DNA from: an uncultured Acetatifactor sp. | GTDB taxonomy: Bacteria > Bacillota > Clostridia > Lachnospirales > Lachnospiraceae | Direction: 5' to 3' | DNA: 64,000 nt | Assembly: GCA_910580225.1 (NCBI GenBank) | Contig: CAJTXE010000017.1 | Span: 19,460 to 83,459, forward strand | In this document: piece after piece, positions 43,462-52,800 of the stretch | Layout of the letters: each line of letters starts with the position of its first letter | Position numbering within the stretch: position 1 is the stretch's first letter | Program-made: the position numbers and the translations under genes | Notes under the pieces: model-generated | Seen by the model: the letters and a program-made list of their open reading frames with translations, nothing else | Told to the model about the DNA's origin: nothing | Database searches by the model: none

Positions 43462-44958
43462 ATGAGCAGTATGAGAGGAATCGATACCCCTGTCCGTCAG
43501 CGGAGGAGAAGGGTTTTCAAGGAAGTGGCCAATCTGGCATATAACTCAACCAATCTGAAAGACGATATGGAAGCGCTTCCCTATCAGATCGTGGATTACG
43601 AAGAGTCCATGTACCGGGAAAGTGTTTACCGTGACCGGGCCATTCTACGGGAACGGATCCGTCTGGCCATGGGCATGAGCCTGCGTCCGGAAAACAGAGA
43701 GCGGCCCGGGCATCTGACCCAGGGACTGGAAGAGAGCAATATTAACGAGAAATACTATGAGCCGCCTCTGATGCAGGTGATTCCTTCGGCATGCAATGCC
43801 TGTCCGGAGGATCATTACGAAGTGACAAACTCCTGCATGGGCTGTGTGGCACATCCCTGCCAAAGCGTCTGCCCCAGAGGCGCAATCTCCATGGTAAACG
43901 GCAAGTCTGTCATTGATCAGGAGAAGTGCATCAAGTGCGGGAAATGTAAGGATGTCTGCCCTTATGATGCGATCTGCCACAAGGAACGTCCCTGTAAGGC
44001 GGCCTGCGGTGTAAATGCCATCAAATCGGATCGGTACGGCAGGGCCTATATAGACAACGATATGTGTGTATCCTGCGGCATGTGTATGGTCAGCTGCCCC
44101 TTTGGTGCCATTGCGGACAAGTCCCAGATCTTCCAGCTAATCCGGGCCATGCAGTCCGGAAAGACCATTATCGCCCAGGTGGCGCCTGCTTTTGCAGGGC
44201 AGTTCGGTCCCAAAGTTACGCCGGAAATGTTTAAGACGGCGCTGAAGGAACTGGGATTTGCAGATGTGTATGAGACGGCCATCGGCGCCGACCTGGGCTG
44301 CATGGCAGAGGCTGAGCATTATGTGAAGGAAGTGGCCACAGGAAAACAGGCATTTGCCCTCACATCCTGCTGTCCCTCCTGGTCTGTGATGGCCAAACAT
44401 CTGTTCCCGGAAACCATAGACAAGATCAGCAACGAGCTGACGCCCATGGTGGCCACAGCAAGAATCATCAAGCAGGAGCATCCGGAGGCCTCCGTGGTCT
44501 TCATCGGCCCCTGTGCGTCGAAGAAGCTGGAGGCAAGCCGCAGGACCATTCGTTCCGATGTGGATTTTGTCATCACTTTCGAGGAGCTGACGGGAATGTT
44601 TGAAGCCAAGGGGATTCTGCTGGAGGAGATCAAAGCCATGGACGAGATGCAGGATGCCACCGGAGCCGGCCGGGGATACGGCGTGGCAGGGGGTGTGGCA
44701 GGCGCTATTGAGGAATGCATCAAAACCTATTACCCGGAGACGGAAGTGAAGATCGAACATGCCGAAGGCCTAACGGAATGTAAGAAAATGCTTCTCCTGG
44801 CCAAGGCAGGGAAAAAGAATGGCTGCCTCATCGAGGGAATGGCTTGTCCCGGAGGCTGTGTGGCTGGTGCGGGAACCAATATTACCATTGCCCAGGCAGC
44901 TAAGGAAGTGGCTAAGTTCAAAGCCCGGGCCAAAGAAACTGTACCGAAGGAGATCTGA
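43462..44958 (+). CDS. [FeFe] hydrogenase, group B-like
   Basis: 498 residues. Ferredoxin-type clusters: CMGCVAHPCQSVCP (about 128-141), CIKCGKCKDVCP (about 157-168) and CVSCGMCMVSCP (about 202-213). H-cluster motifs: TSCCPSW (about 300), GPCASKK (about 349) and EGMACPGGCVAG (about 456-467). TSCCPSW and GPCxxKK, in place of TSCCPGW/AW and MPCxxKK, are marks of the poorly understood group B enzymes. No N-terminal plant-type ferredoxin domain and no NADH-binding partners adjacent, so it is probably monomeric and ferredoxin-linked. HydEFG maturases are not in the window. GGAGAGG precedes the ATG. Confidence 0.92.
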   Translation: MSSMRGIDTPVRQRRRRVFKEVANLAYNSTNLKDDMEALPYQIVDYEESMYRESVYRDRAILRERIRLAMGMSLRPENRERPGHLTQGLEESNINEKYYEPPLMQVIPSACNACPEDHYEVTNSCMGCVAHPCQSVCPRGAISMVNGKSVIDQEKCIKCGKCKDVCPYDAICHKERPCKAACGVNAIKSDRYGRAYIDNDMCVSCGMCMVSCPFGAIADKSQIFQLIRAMQSGKTIIAQVAPAFAGQFGPKVTPEMFKTALKELGFADVYETAIGADLGCMAEAEHYVKEVATGKQAFALTSCCPSWSVMAKHLFPETIDKISNELTPMVATARIIKQEHPEASVVFIGPCASKKLEASRRTIRSDVDFVITFEELTGMFEAKGILLEEIKAMDEMQDATGAGRGYGVAGGVAGAIEECIKTYYPETEVKIEHAEGLTECKKMLLLAKAGKKNGCLIEGMACPGGCVAGAGTNITIAQAAKEVAKFKARAKETVPKEI

Positions 44959-45069
44959 TATGTATTCGTTTCATGTTCCGGCGGCGATGACGGCCGCCGG
45001 TATGTTTTTGTCAGAATGGACAGAAATGCAGGGGGAAGAATGTAATCGCGGATATAACAGGAGGAAAAT

Positions 45070-45672
45070 ATGGACATCAAAGAAAAGATGCATGGGGGGG
45101 AGCTGTATCTGCCTAATGACGAAGAACTCTTGAAGGAGCAGTTCAGTTATCTGGATCGCCTGTATGATTTCAATATGACCCGTCCCACACAGCTGGAGAA
45201 GCGTCAGGAGATGCTTAAGGATATGTTTGCCGAGATCGGCGAGAACTGCTATATTGAACCGCCGCTCCATACCAATTTCGGAGGTCATCATGTTCATTTC
45301 GGGAAAAATATCTATGCAAATTTTAATCTGACTCTGGTGGACGATACCCATATCTATGTGGGGGATTATACCATGTTTGGGCCCAACGTGGTGGTGGCCA
45401 CGGCGGGACACCCCATATTGCCGGAATTGAGAGAGCAGGCGTATCAATACAATGCCCCGGTGCACATCGGGAAAAATTGCTGGATTGGAGCAGGCGTCAT
45501 CATTGTCCCCGGCATTACAATAGGAGACAATGTTGTAATCGGAGCGGGCAGTGTGGTTACTAAGGATATTCCTTCCAATGTGGTGGCGGTAGGGAATCCC
45601 TGCCATGTGCTGCGGGAAGTGAATGAGCATGACAGAAATTACTATTTTAAAAACAGGAAAATTTCCTTATAG
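45070..45672 (+). CDS. sugar O-acetyltransferase (maltose/galactoside type)
   Basis: 200 residues, left-handed beta-helix acyltransferase. N-terminal Mac domain (DIKEKMHGGELYLPNDEELLKEQ...LYDFN), then hexapeptide repeats with TNFGGHHVHFGKNIYANFNLTLVDD, AGHPILPELR (catalytic His) and IGAGSVVTKDIPSNVVAVGNPCHVLR. Moves acetyl from acetyl-CoA to a sugar, usually for detoxification. AGGAGG precedes the ATG by 7 bp. Confidence 0.93.
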   Translation: MDIKEKMHGGELYLPNDEELLKEQFSYLDRLYDFNMTRPTQLEKRQEMLKDMFAEIGENCYIEPPLHTNFGGHHVHFGKNIYANFNLTLVDDTHIYVGDYTMFGPNVVVATAGHPILPELREQAYQYNAPVHIGKNCWIGAGVIIVPGITIGDNVVIGAGSVVTKDIPSNVVAVGNPCHVLREVNEHDRNYYFKNRKISL

Positions 45673-45719
45673 GAATTGGCGGCAGTGCAGCAATGGTATT
45701 GAAAGAAAAGGGAGCGTAT

Positions 45720-46538
45720 ATGAAAAGAAATGGTTTGCTGCTGCTTTTAATGGTAGTGTTTTTGCAGGCGGGATGCGGAAAAGCGGAGGAGGAATCAGGG
45801 GAGATTCCGATCAGTACAGTGCTTTTGGAAGAGGAGACAGGGGAAGAGACAGCTGTCATGTCTTCGGAAGAGGGCGCGGAAGGATCACAGAAGGAAACGA
45901 CACAGCAGGGAACTGATGACGCAGCAGAAGGACAGACACCGGCCGGTGCGGGGGAAGCGTCAAAAGAAGAGCCGGAAGAAGGAACAAATCAGTCGTCAAA
46001 AGAACCGGAAGCCGGACAGTTAACGGGCAGTGATGAGACATTCGGGTTTGCAGCGCTGACAGGACGGTATTTTTATTTCAGCAGCGGTGCCGGAGGGTGG
46101 TCTACCGAACTTCAAATTGACAGTGACGGAACCTTTGCGGGAAATTATCATGATTCCGAGATGGGAGATATCGGAGATGATTATCCGGAGGGAAGCGTGT
46201 ACTGGTGTGTTTTTACCGGCAGGTTCGATGAACTGGAAAAAGTAGACGATTTCACCTACCGCATGAAACTTGTTTCCCTGGAGTATGATGAAGAGCCGGA
46301 ACAGGAGAAAATAGAGGACAATATCAGATGGATCTCTTCCAAAGCGAATGGTCTGGAAGACGGAGAGACCTTCTATGTTTATCTGCCGGGAGCGGCCTTG
46401 TCCAAGCTTCCGGAGGACTATCTGAGATGGGTTGGCTATTTTGATCTGGAGAGTATTGCAGAGACGGAGCTTCCCTGGTATGGGTTGTATAATATCAATA
46501 CCGGGGAAGGGTTTTCCAGTTTTGAATATGAAGATTAA
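45720..46538 (+). CDS. lipoprotein of unknown function
   Basis: 272 residues. The signal peptide ends LQAGC with Cys18 as lipid site. Residues about 20-105 form an acidic, Glu/Ser/Gly/Thr-rich linker, followed by a compact domain (ALTGRYFYFSSGAGGWSTELQIDSDGTFAGNYHDSEMGD ... FYVYLPGAALSKLPEDYLRWVG) of a type often seen in lipoproteins of gut Clostridia. Not otherwise recognised. ATG at 45720 follows AAGGGAG. Confidence 0.75.
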   Translation: MKRNGLLLLLMVVFLQAGCGKAEEESGEIPISTVLLEEETGEETAVMSSEEGAEGSQKETTQQGTDDAAEGQTPAGAGEASKEEPEEGTNQSSKEPEAGQLTGSDETFGFAALTGRYFYFSSGAGGWSTELQIDSDGTFAGNYHDSEMGDIGDDYPEGSVYWCVFTGRFDELEKVDDFTYRMKLVSLEYDEEPEQEKIEDNIRWISSKANGLEDGETFYVYLPGAALSKLPEDYLRWVGYFDLESIAETELPWYGLYNINTGEGFSSFEYED

Positions 46539-46575
46539 AATTGAGTAAAATGCGGCAAAAATCTGGAAATATCTG

Positions 46576-46604
46576 TTGACAAACTTTGTGCGGCAGATTA
46601 TAAT
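46576..46604 (+). promoter_or_regulatory. consensus promoter of yceD-rpmF
   Basis: TTGACA (46576-46581), exactly 17 bp, TATAAT (46599-46604). Both boxes are perfect, so strong constitutive expression of the ribosomal-protein unit is expected. Confidence 0.9.
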
Positions 46605-46675
46605 AAAGCAGTATGTGAAGCGAAAGAGTTTCGGCGTGAAGAGAATTCGTGCCCATATGACACATAGGAGCTGCC

Positions 46676-47191
46676 ATGTTAATCAACTTATCTGATGTAT
46701 TGACATCTGAAGGGATGCAGATTGAGAGGGAGATTCCCCTGGAGCTGACGTGCTTTGAGAGCAGAATGGGAAGGTTTGCGATTACAGCCGCCACACCGGT
46801 ATCCCTGCGGTTTCAGAATGCGGGACGGGGCAGAGCAAGGCTGAAGGGCAGCATTGGTCTGACTTTTCAGGCGAAATGTGACCGATGTCTGACAGAAGTG
46901 CCTGTCACGATGGAGCTGCAGTTTGATCGGACTGTTGTTTTAGAGGCAGAGGATGAGGAAGCGGACGAATTGAGTCTGACGGAAGATCGTCAGTTCGATG
47001 TAGAGACTTTCGTGCACAACGAAATTTTGGTGAACTGGCCGGGGAAGGTTCTCTGCAGAGAAGACTGCAGAGGGATATGTCCCGTATGCGGACAGGACCG
47101 GAACAGGGAAGAATGCGGATGTGATACTTTTGTTCCGGATCCCCGTATGGCAGTGATACAAGATATCTTTAACAAGAATAAGGAGGTGTAA
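46676..47191 (+). CDS. yceD: YceD/DUF177 family protein
   Basis: 171 residues. Contains CDRCL and the C-terminal LCREDCRGICPVCGQDRNREECGCD, the cysteine pattern of the Firmicute branch, which presumably binds zinc. The family is always next to rpmF and is implicated in 23S rRNA/L32 accumulation in plants and bacteria. AGGAG precedes the ATG; rpmF starts 2 bp after its stop. Confidence 0.9.
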   Translation: MLINLSDVLTSEGMQIEREIPLELTCFESRMGRFAITAATPVSLRFQNAGRGRARLKGSIGLTFQAKCDRCLTEVPVTMELQFDRTVVLEAEDEEADELSLTEDRQFDVETFVHNEILVNWPGKVLCREDCRGICPVCGQDRNREECGCDTFVPDPRMAVIQDIFNKNKEV

Positions 47192-47193
47192 CG

Positions 47194-47373
47194 ATGTCTA
47201 TTTGTCCTAAGAATAAATCTTCTAAGAGCAGAAGGGATAAGAGGAGAGCAAACTGGAAAATGAGCGCTCCTACTCTGGTAAAGTGCAGCAAATGTGGTGC
47301 ATTAATGGTGCCTCACAGAGTATGCAAGGCCTGTGGTTCTTATAACAAGAAGCAGGTTATCACTGTTGAGTAA
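47194..47373 (+). CDS. rpmF: 50S ribosomal protein L32
   Basis: 59 residues: MSICPKNKSSKSRRDKRRANWK, then two CxxC pairs (Cys31/34 and Cys44/47), the zinc-ribbon form of L32. AGGAGG lies 7 bp before the ATG. Cotranscribed with yceD and closed by a terminator. Confidence 0.97.
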   Translation: MSICPKNKSSKSRRDKRRANWKMSAPTLVKCSKCGALMVPHRVCKACGSYNKKQVITVE

Positions 47374-47443
47374 TTAGAGCCCTGAATCTTTTGCGCAGAT
47401 CGTAGAGGAGACAGGTCTGTTTTCGGCATCAACAGGGAAGAAG

Positions 47444-47467
47444 GGCGTTCTGCGGAGCGCCTTTTTT
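47444..47467 (+). terminator. Rho-independent terminator after rpmF
   Basis: GGCGTTC (47444-47450) pairs with GAGCGCC (47455-47461), one G-T pair, loop TGCG, followed by six T. Confidence 0.85.
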
Positions 47468-47480
47468 GTGTAAAAAAACC

Positions 47481-47509
47481 TTGCTTTTTATGTCATATTC
47501 CATTATAGT
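47481..47509 (+). promoter_or_regulatory. plsX promoter
   Basis: TTGCTT (47481-47486), 17 bp, TATAGT (47504-47509), right after the rpmF terminator. No FapR-type operator was recognised. Confidence 0.65.
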
Positions 47510-47683
47510 TAATGTAGTTGACGGTTTATTTTGTCTGCATGACAGCCTCTGAAAGTACAGATATGCATGAAGTGGGAAAAGCGGGTGGAATGGCGGCACA
47601 AGAGGCCTTGCCGAAGTGTCCGGAGAGCGGAAGCATATCTGGGTGGGCGGCAAAGGTATGGCAGATTACGGAAAGGAAGTACT

Positions 47684-48694
47684 ATGGCTGAGATGGTTCA
47701 TGTGGCGGTAGATGCAATGGGCGGTGACAATGCCCCCGGGGAAGTGGTTAAGGGGGCCGTTGAGGCCGTGAATGCTGACAACAAAGTAAAAGTATTTCTG
47801 GTTGGCCGGGAGAACGTGATAAAAGAGGAGCTGCAGAAATATACTTATAATGCACAGCAGCTGGAAGTCGTGCATGCGGAAGAGGTTATCGAGACGGGAG
47901 AACCGCCTGTGATGGCTATCCGCAAGAAGAAGGATTCCTCTATTGTGAAGGCCATGTATCTGGTGAAGGAGGGCAAGTGTGATGCCCTGGTGTCTGCCGG
48001 CAGTACCGGTGCCGTTCTGGTGGGCGGGCAGGTTATCGTAGGAAGGATCAAAGGTGTGGAGAGACCACCACTTGCACCTGTGATACCCAATATCAATGGC
48101 GTGAGCCTCCTTTTGGACTGTGGGGCCAATGTGGATGCAAGACCCTCTCAGCTTCTGCAGTTTGCGAAGATGGGAAGTGTCTACATGGAAAGCGTCATCG
48201 GTATCAGAAACCCCAGGGTGGGTCTGGTAAATATTGGTGTGGAAGAGGAGAAGGGAAATGCTCTGACAAAGGAAACCTATCCTCTCTTACAGAATTGTCC
48301 CGAAATCAATTTTATCGGGAATGTAGAGGCCAGAGAGATCCCCTATGGAGGGGCGGATGTGCTTGTATGTGAAGCCTTTGTGGGAAATGTAGTCCTGAAG
48401 ACGCTGGAGGGCATAAGCAGTGCGTTGATCGGGAAGATCAAGGCCGGAATGATGAGTACAGCCAGGAGCAAGATGGGCGCGCTGCTGGTGAAACCTGCTC
48501 TGAAGCAGACTTTGAAGGGATTCAGTACAGAGGAGTACGGCGGCGCACCTTTGCTTGGTTTGAACGGCCTTGTGGTAAAAACCCATGGCAGCAGTAAAGC
48601 TATTGAGATCAGAAATTCTATTCTTCAATGCATTGCATTCAAAGAACAGAAGATAAATCAAAAAATTAAAGAACAAGTGGTTCTGGAGAATTAA
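47684..48694 (+). CDS. plsX: phosphate acyltransferase PlsX
   Basis: 336 residues. Converts acyl-ACP to acyl-phosphate, the first step of phospholipid synthesis in most Gram-positives. Begins MAEMVHVAVDAMGGDNAP and contains SAGSTGA, GRIKGVERPPLAPVIP and the conserved VCEAFVGNVVLKTLEG. ATG at 47684 follows GAAAGGAAG; 47693 is a possible alternative. acpP follows after 18 bp. Confidence 0.95.
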   Translation: MAEMVHVAVDAMGGDNAPGEVVKGAVEAVNADNKVKVFLVGRENVIKEELQKYTYNAQQLEVVHAEEVIETGEPPVMAIRKKKDSSIVKAMYLVKEGKCDALVSAGSTGAVLVGGQVIVGRIKGVERPPLAPVIPNINGVSLLLDCGANVDARPSQLLQFAKMGSVYMESVIGIRNPRVGLVNIGVEEEKGNALTKETYPLLQNCPEINFIGNVEAREIPYGGADVLVCEAFVGNVVLKTLEGISSALIGKIKAGMMSTARSKMGALLVKPALKQTLKGFSTEEYGGAPLLGLNGLVVKTHGSSKAIEIRNSILQCIAFKEQKINQKIKEQVVLEN

Positions 48695-48712
48695 GGAAAG
48701 GCGGAAAATGTT

Positions 48713-48940
48713 ATGGAGTTTGAAAAGCTGAAAAAGGTAATTGCAGATGTGCTGAATGTGGATCCGGACGAGATCACCATGGATACCACCTTTGTGGATG
48801 ATCTGGGGGCGGATTCCCTGGATGTATTCCAGATCATTCTTGGAATTGAGGAAGAGTTTGATATTGAGATTCCGGCTGAGAAGGCGGAAAAGATTACCAC
48901 GGTGGAAGAGGCGGTAGAATTGATCAAGGCTGCAGTGTAG
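48713..48940 (+). CDS. acpP: acyl carrier protein
   Basis: 75 residues, acidic, with GADSLD holding the serine that receives phosphopantetheine. Carries growing acyl chains and supplies PlsX upstream. GGAAAGG precedes the ATG at about 12 bp. Confidence 0.96.
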   Translation: MEFEKLKKVIADVLNVDPDEITMDTTFVDDLGADSLDVFQIILGIEEEFDIEIPAEKAEKITTVEEAVELIKAAV

Positions 48941-49047
48941 AGCGGAAGACATAAATTGGGCAGGTATGGTCAGTCAGATCGCTATATCCGGCCATATGGA
49001 TTTTGATAAGAGCAGTCTGCGATGCGGCTGCTCATTTGCGTTACGGA

Positions 49048-49129
49048 GGCATCTGCCTGAAGAGAGCCAGAAAGGACCTGACGAGAGAGTCTGTCCCGAA
49101 ACCTTCCAACAGGCGGTCAGACAGATGCC
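49048..49129 (+). promoter_or_regulatory. long hairpin in the acpP-rnc gap
   Basis: GGCATCTG..CTGA (49048-49060) pairs with TCAG.CAGATGCC (49117-49129), one mismatch, enclosing 56 nt. A second hairpin, GAGCAG/CTGCTC, lies just before it near 49010-49033. RNase III cleaves such stems and, in Escherichia coli, its own leader. Confidence 0.55.
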
Positions 49130-49172
49130 GGGTTAGATTTATAAAACAGGATGCGGGACTGGAATTATAAAA

Positions 49173-49874
49173 ATGGAAAATCAATATACAATGAAAATGC
49201 TGGAGGAGCGGATCGGTTACCGATTTACCAATCAGGCCCTGTTAAGGCAGGCGGTGACCCACAGCTCTTTTACCAACGAACAGAGGATACGGAGGAACAG
49301 GAATTACGAGCGTCTGGAGTTTCTGGGAGATGCAGTGCTGGAATTGGTGTCAAGTGAATTTCTCTTTCAGCGAAACGAACATATGCCAGAAGGCGAATTA
49401 ACGAAAATGCGTGCATCAATGGTCTGCGAACCGTCCCTCGCTTTCTGCGCCAGGGATCTGGACTTGGGGAAATTCATTCTTCTGGGAAGAGGAGAGGAAG
49501 GTACGGGAGGCCGGGCCCGTGACAGTATTGTTTCCGATGTGATGGAGGCTGTGATCGGTGCCATCTATCTGGACGGAGGCATGGAACCGGCGAAGATATT
49601 TATCAACCGCTTTATTTTGTCTGATCTGGAGGATAAGCAGCTGTTCTATGACAGCAAGAGTAATCTGCAGGAGCTGATCCAGGGAAAATTAAAGAAGGAA
49701 TTTCATTATGAGCTGTGCTCCGAAAGCGGACCGGAACATAACAAGGTATTCTGCGTGGCGGTCTATATGGAGGAAAAACTTCTGGGCACAGGCGAAGGAA
49801 GGACGAAAAAGGCGGCGGAGCAGCAGGCAGCTTATCAGGCATTGCTGCGTTTGAGGGGTAAAGGATGTATTTAA
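49173..49874 (+). CDS. rnc: ribonuclease III
   Basis: 233 residues. Signature NYERLEFLGDAVLEL and the second acidic site DVMEAVIGAIYLDGG of the nuclease domain; the C-terminal double-stranded-RNA-binding domain is DSKSNLQELIQGKL ... GTGEGRTKKAAEQQAAYQAL. Processes rRNA and double-stranded RNA. Ribosome site is weak. Its stop overlaps the smc start by 10 bp. Confidence 0.96.
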   Translation: MENQYTMKMLEERIGYRFTNQALLRQAVTHSSFTNEQRIRRNRNYERLEFLGDAVLELVSSEFLFQRNEHMPEGELTKMRASMVCEPSLAFCARDLDLGKFILLGRGEEGTGGRARDSIVSDVMEAVIGAIYLDGGMEPAKIFINRFILSDLEDKQLFYDSKSNLQELIQGKLKKEFHYELCSESGPEHNKVFCVAVYMEEKLLGTGEGRTKKAAEQQAAYQALLRLRGKGCI

Positions 49875-52800
49875 AGAGCATTGAGGTACAGGGATTCAAG
49901 TCGTTTGCTAATAAGATCAATTTTCAATTTCATAACGGGATTACAGGGATCGTAGGACCCAACGGAAGCGGAAAAAGCAATGTGGCAGATGCCGTCCGCT
50001 GGGTTCTGGGGGAGCAGCGTGTAAAACAGCTGCGTGGTGCCAGCATGCAGGATGTCATTTTCTCGGGCACGGAGAACCGGAAGCCGTTGAGTTACGCCTA
50101 TGTGGCCATTACATTGGATAATGCGGATCACCAGCTTGCAACCAGTTTTGACGAGGTGACGGTGGCGAGGCGTATTTACCGTTCCGGAGAAAGTGAATAT
50201 CTGATCAATGGGAGTTCCTGCCGATTAAAGGATGTGAACGAGCTGTTCTATGATACCGGTATCGGTAAGGAGGGGTACTCTATCATCGGACAGGGCCAGA
50301 TCGACAAGATTTTAAGCGGAAAGCCGGAGGAACGCAGAGAGCTTTTTGACGAGGCAGCGGGAATTGTGAAATTCAAGCGTCGGAAAGCAGCGGCTCAGAC
50401 CAGGCTGGAGAATGAGAAACAGAATCTGGTCCGCGTGAATGACATATTGTCGGAACTGGAAAAACAGCTGGGGCCTCTGGAACGCCAGTCAGAGACAGCC
50501 CGAGTCTACCTGCGCAAGCGAGAGGAACTGAAGAATCTGGATGTGAATGTGTTCCTTCTGGAGAACGCCAATCTGCGGGAGCAGCTGCGGACAGCGGAAG
50601 AGAAATATGAGATCGCCGACACGGAACTTTCGCAGACAAAGACCTCTTACGAGAGTGCCAAGGACGAATATACCAACGTTCAGGAGGCGTTGGAGAAGCT
50701 GGAAGCCGAAATTGAACAGGCAAGGAGTACGGCGACGGATGCAGGGCTTACCAGAGGACGTCTGGAGGGGGAATTGAATGTCCTGAAGGAGCAGATCAAT
50801 TCCGGTAAGGGCAGCGAAGCTCATTTGAACAGCCGGCGGCGTACGCTTCAGGAGGAAATTGCTGCCAGGGAGAGAGACAGAGAAGTTCTGCTGCGGGAGA
50901 AGCGCGACACCGATACACAGGTGGAGGAGATTACGGTTCTGGCCGATACAGCCCGCCAGAAGCTGGAGGAAATCCAGAAGCGGATCGAAAGGCTCAACAG
51001 CGGTGTGGAAGAAGGCAAAAATACCATTATCCGGGAACTGGGGCAGAGAGCGACTATTAAATCCAGACTGGGACGTCTGGATACCATGATGGAGCAGGTA
51101 AATATCAGAAAGGCGGAGCTTAATTCCAGGCTGCTTCGAATCAAATCAGATGAAGCGGCGCGGGAAGAAACTCTGCGCGGACTGGAAGAGGCATTCGAGA
51201 GAGTGACAGAGGAGATCCGGGCACTGACAAAACAGGAAAAGGATATGGAGCAGGAGCTTGGAACGTTTCGGGAGGCTTTGACCCAGAAAGATGCCAGACT
51301 TCGGGAGGCTCAAAGCGCTTATCATATGGAGCGGTCCAGGCTGGAGGCACTGGCAAATCTGGCGGAGCGCTATGAAGGCTATGGCGGCAGTGTGAAGAGG
51401 GTCATGGAACAGCGGGAGAGAAACCGCGGTATCATCGGTGTGGTAGCCGATATCATTCAGACGGAGAAGCAATACGAAACCGCCATTGAAACCGCGCTGG
51501 GCGGTAATATTCAGAATATTGTCACCGACCACGAGGATACGGCCAAGCAAATGATCGCCTATCTGAAGACAAACAAGCTGGGCAGAGCGACGTTTCTGCC
51601 CTTGACAAGCATTAAAAATCCCCAGAAATTTAAGAATCCGGAAGTCCTGACAGAAAAAGGTGTGATCGGTACGGCAGATTCTCTTATACGGATAGACGAT
51701 AGATATCGGGATGTTGCAGTTTCTCTGTTGGGCCGTATCGTGGTGGCGGACCATGTAGACAATGCGGTAAAGCTGGCGGCAAAATACAGACATACGCTTC
51801 GTATCGTCACGCTGGAGGGGGAACTCCTGGTTCCGGGGGGTGCTATCAGCGGAGGCGCTTATAAAAACAGCAGCAACCTTCTGGGGAGGCGGAGAGAGAT
51901 CGACGAGCTGGAAGGAAGGGTAAAGAAGCTGCAGGCGGTCATTGACGAGACAAACAGGGACATTGAAAATACGAAGGCCAGACGAACCAGGCTAAGGGTG
52001 GATGTGGAGGCAGTCAAAAACGAGATTCAGCGCAAATCCATCGAACAGAATACGGCCAGACTGAATATCAGCCAGGCCAGGGAGCGCATGGAGGAAGAGG
52101 CCGGGAGTGCCGCTTCTCTTCGGGCGGAAAGTGCGGAGATCGAGGCGCAGATCCTGGAGATACGAAAGGATAAAGACACCATCCGTCAGGAACTGGCGGA
52201 CAGTGAGACCCTTGAGCAACAGACTCAAGAGCAGATTGCCGGGTTTGGCCAGGAACTGGAGGAGGAAAGGAAACTGGAGGTTTCCGCTGCTTCGGCTGTT
52301 TCTGAATGGGAGCTGAAGGTGGGGAACATGCGCCAGACACTGGATTTCAAACAGAGCAATGTAGATCGAATCACCGGCGAGATAGAGAAATCAGGAGAGG
52401 AACTTTCTGAAATTCTAAAAGCACTGGAGGAGAACCGCCGGGAAATGGATCTCAGAGAGTTAAAAATTGCTGAGATAGAGAAGACAATAACAGCTTCGTT
52501 TCAGGCCCAGAACACATCGGAAGAGCTGCTGAAAGAATCCATGATGCATAAGGAAGAGCTGTCATCTCGGCAGAAAACTTTCTTCACCAGACGGGAGGAG
52601 CTGTCCGAAAAGCTTTCCGCTCTGGACAAGGAGACCTACCGACTGAATGCACAGAGAGAAAAGCTGGAAGAAGCGCTGGAATCTCAGATCAATTATATGT
52701 GGGATGAGTATGAGATCACCCTGACCGATGCCGCAGTCCTTCGGAATGAGGAGATGACAGATTTATCTGCTATGAAGAAGGAGATTGCCTCTCTTCGGGA

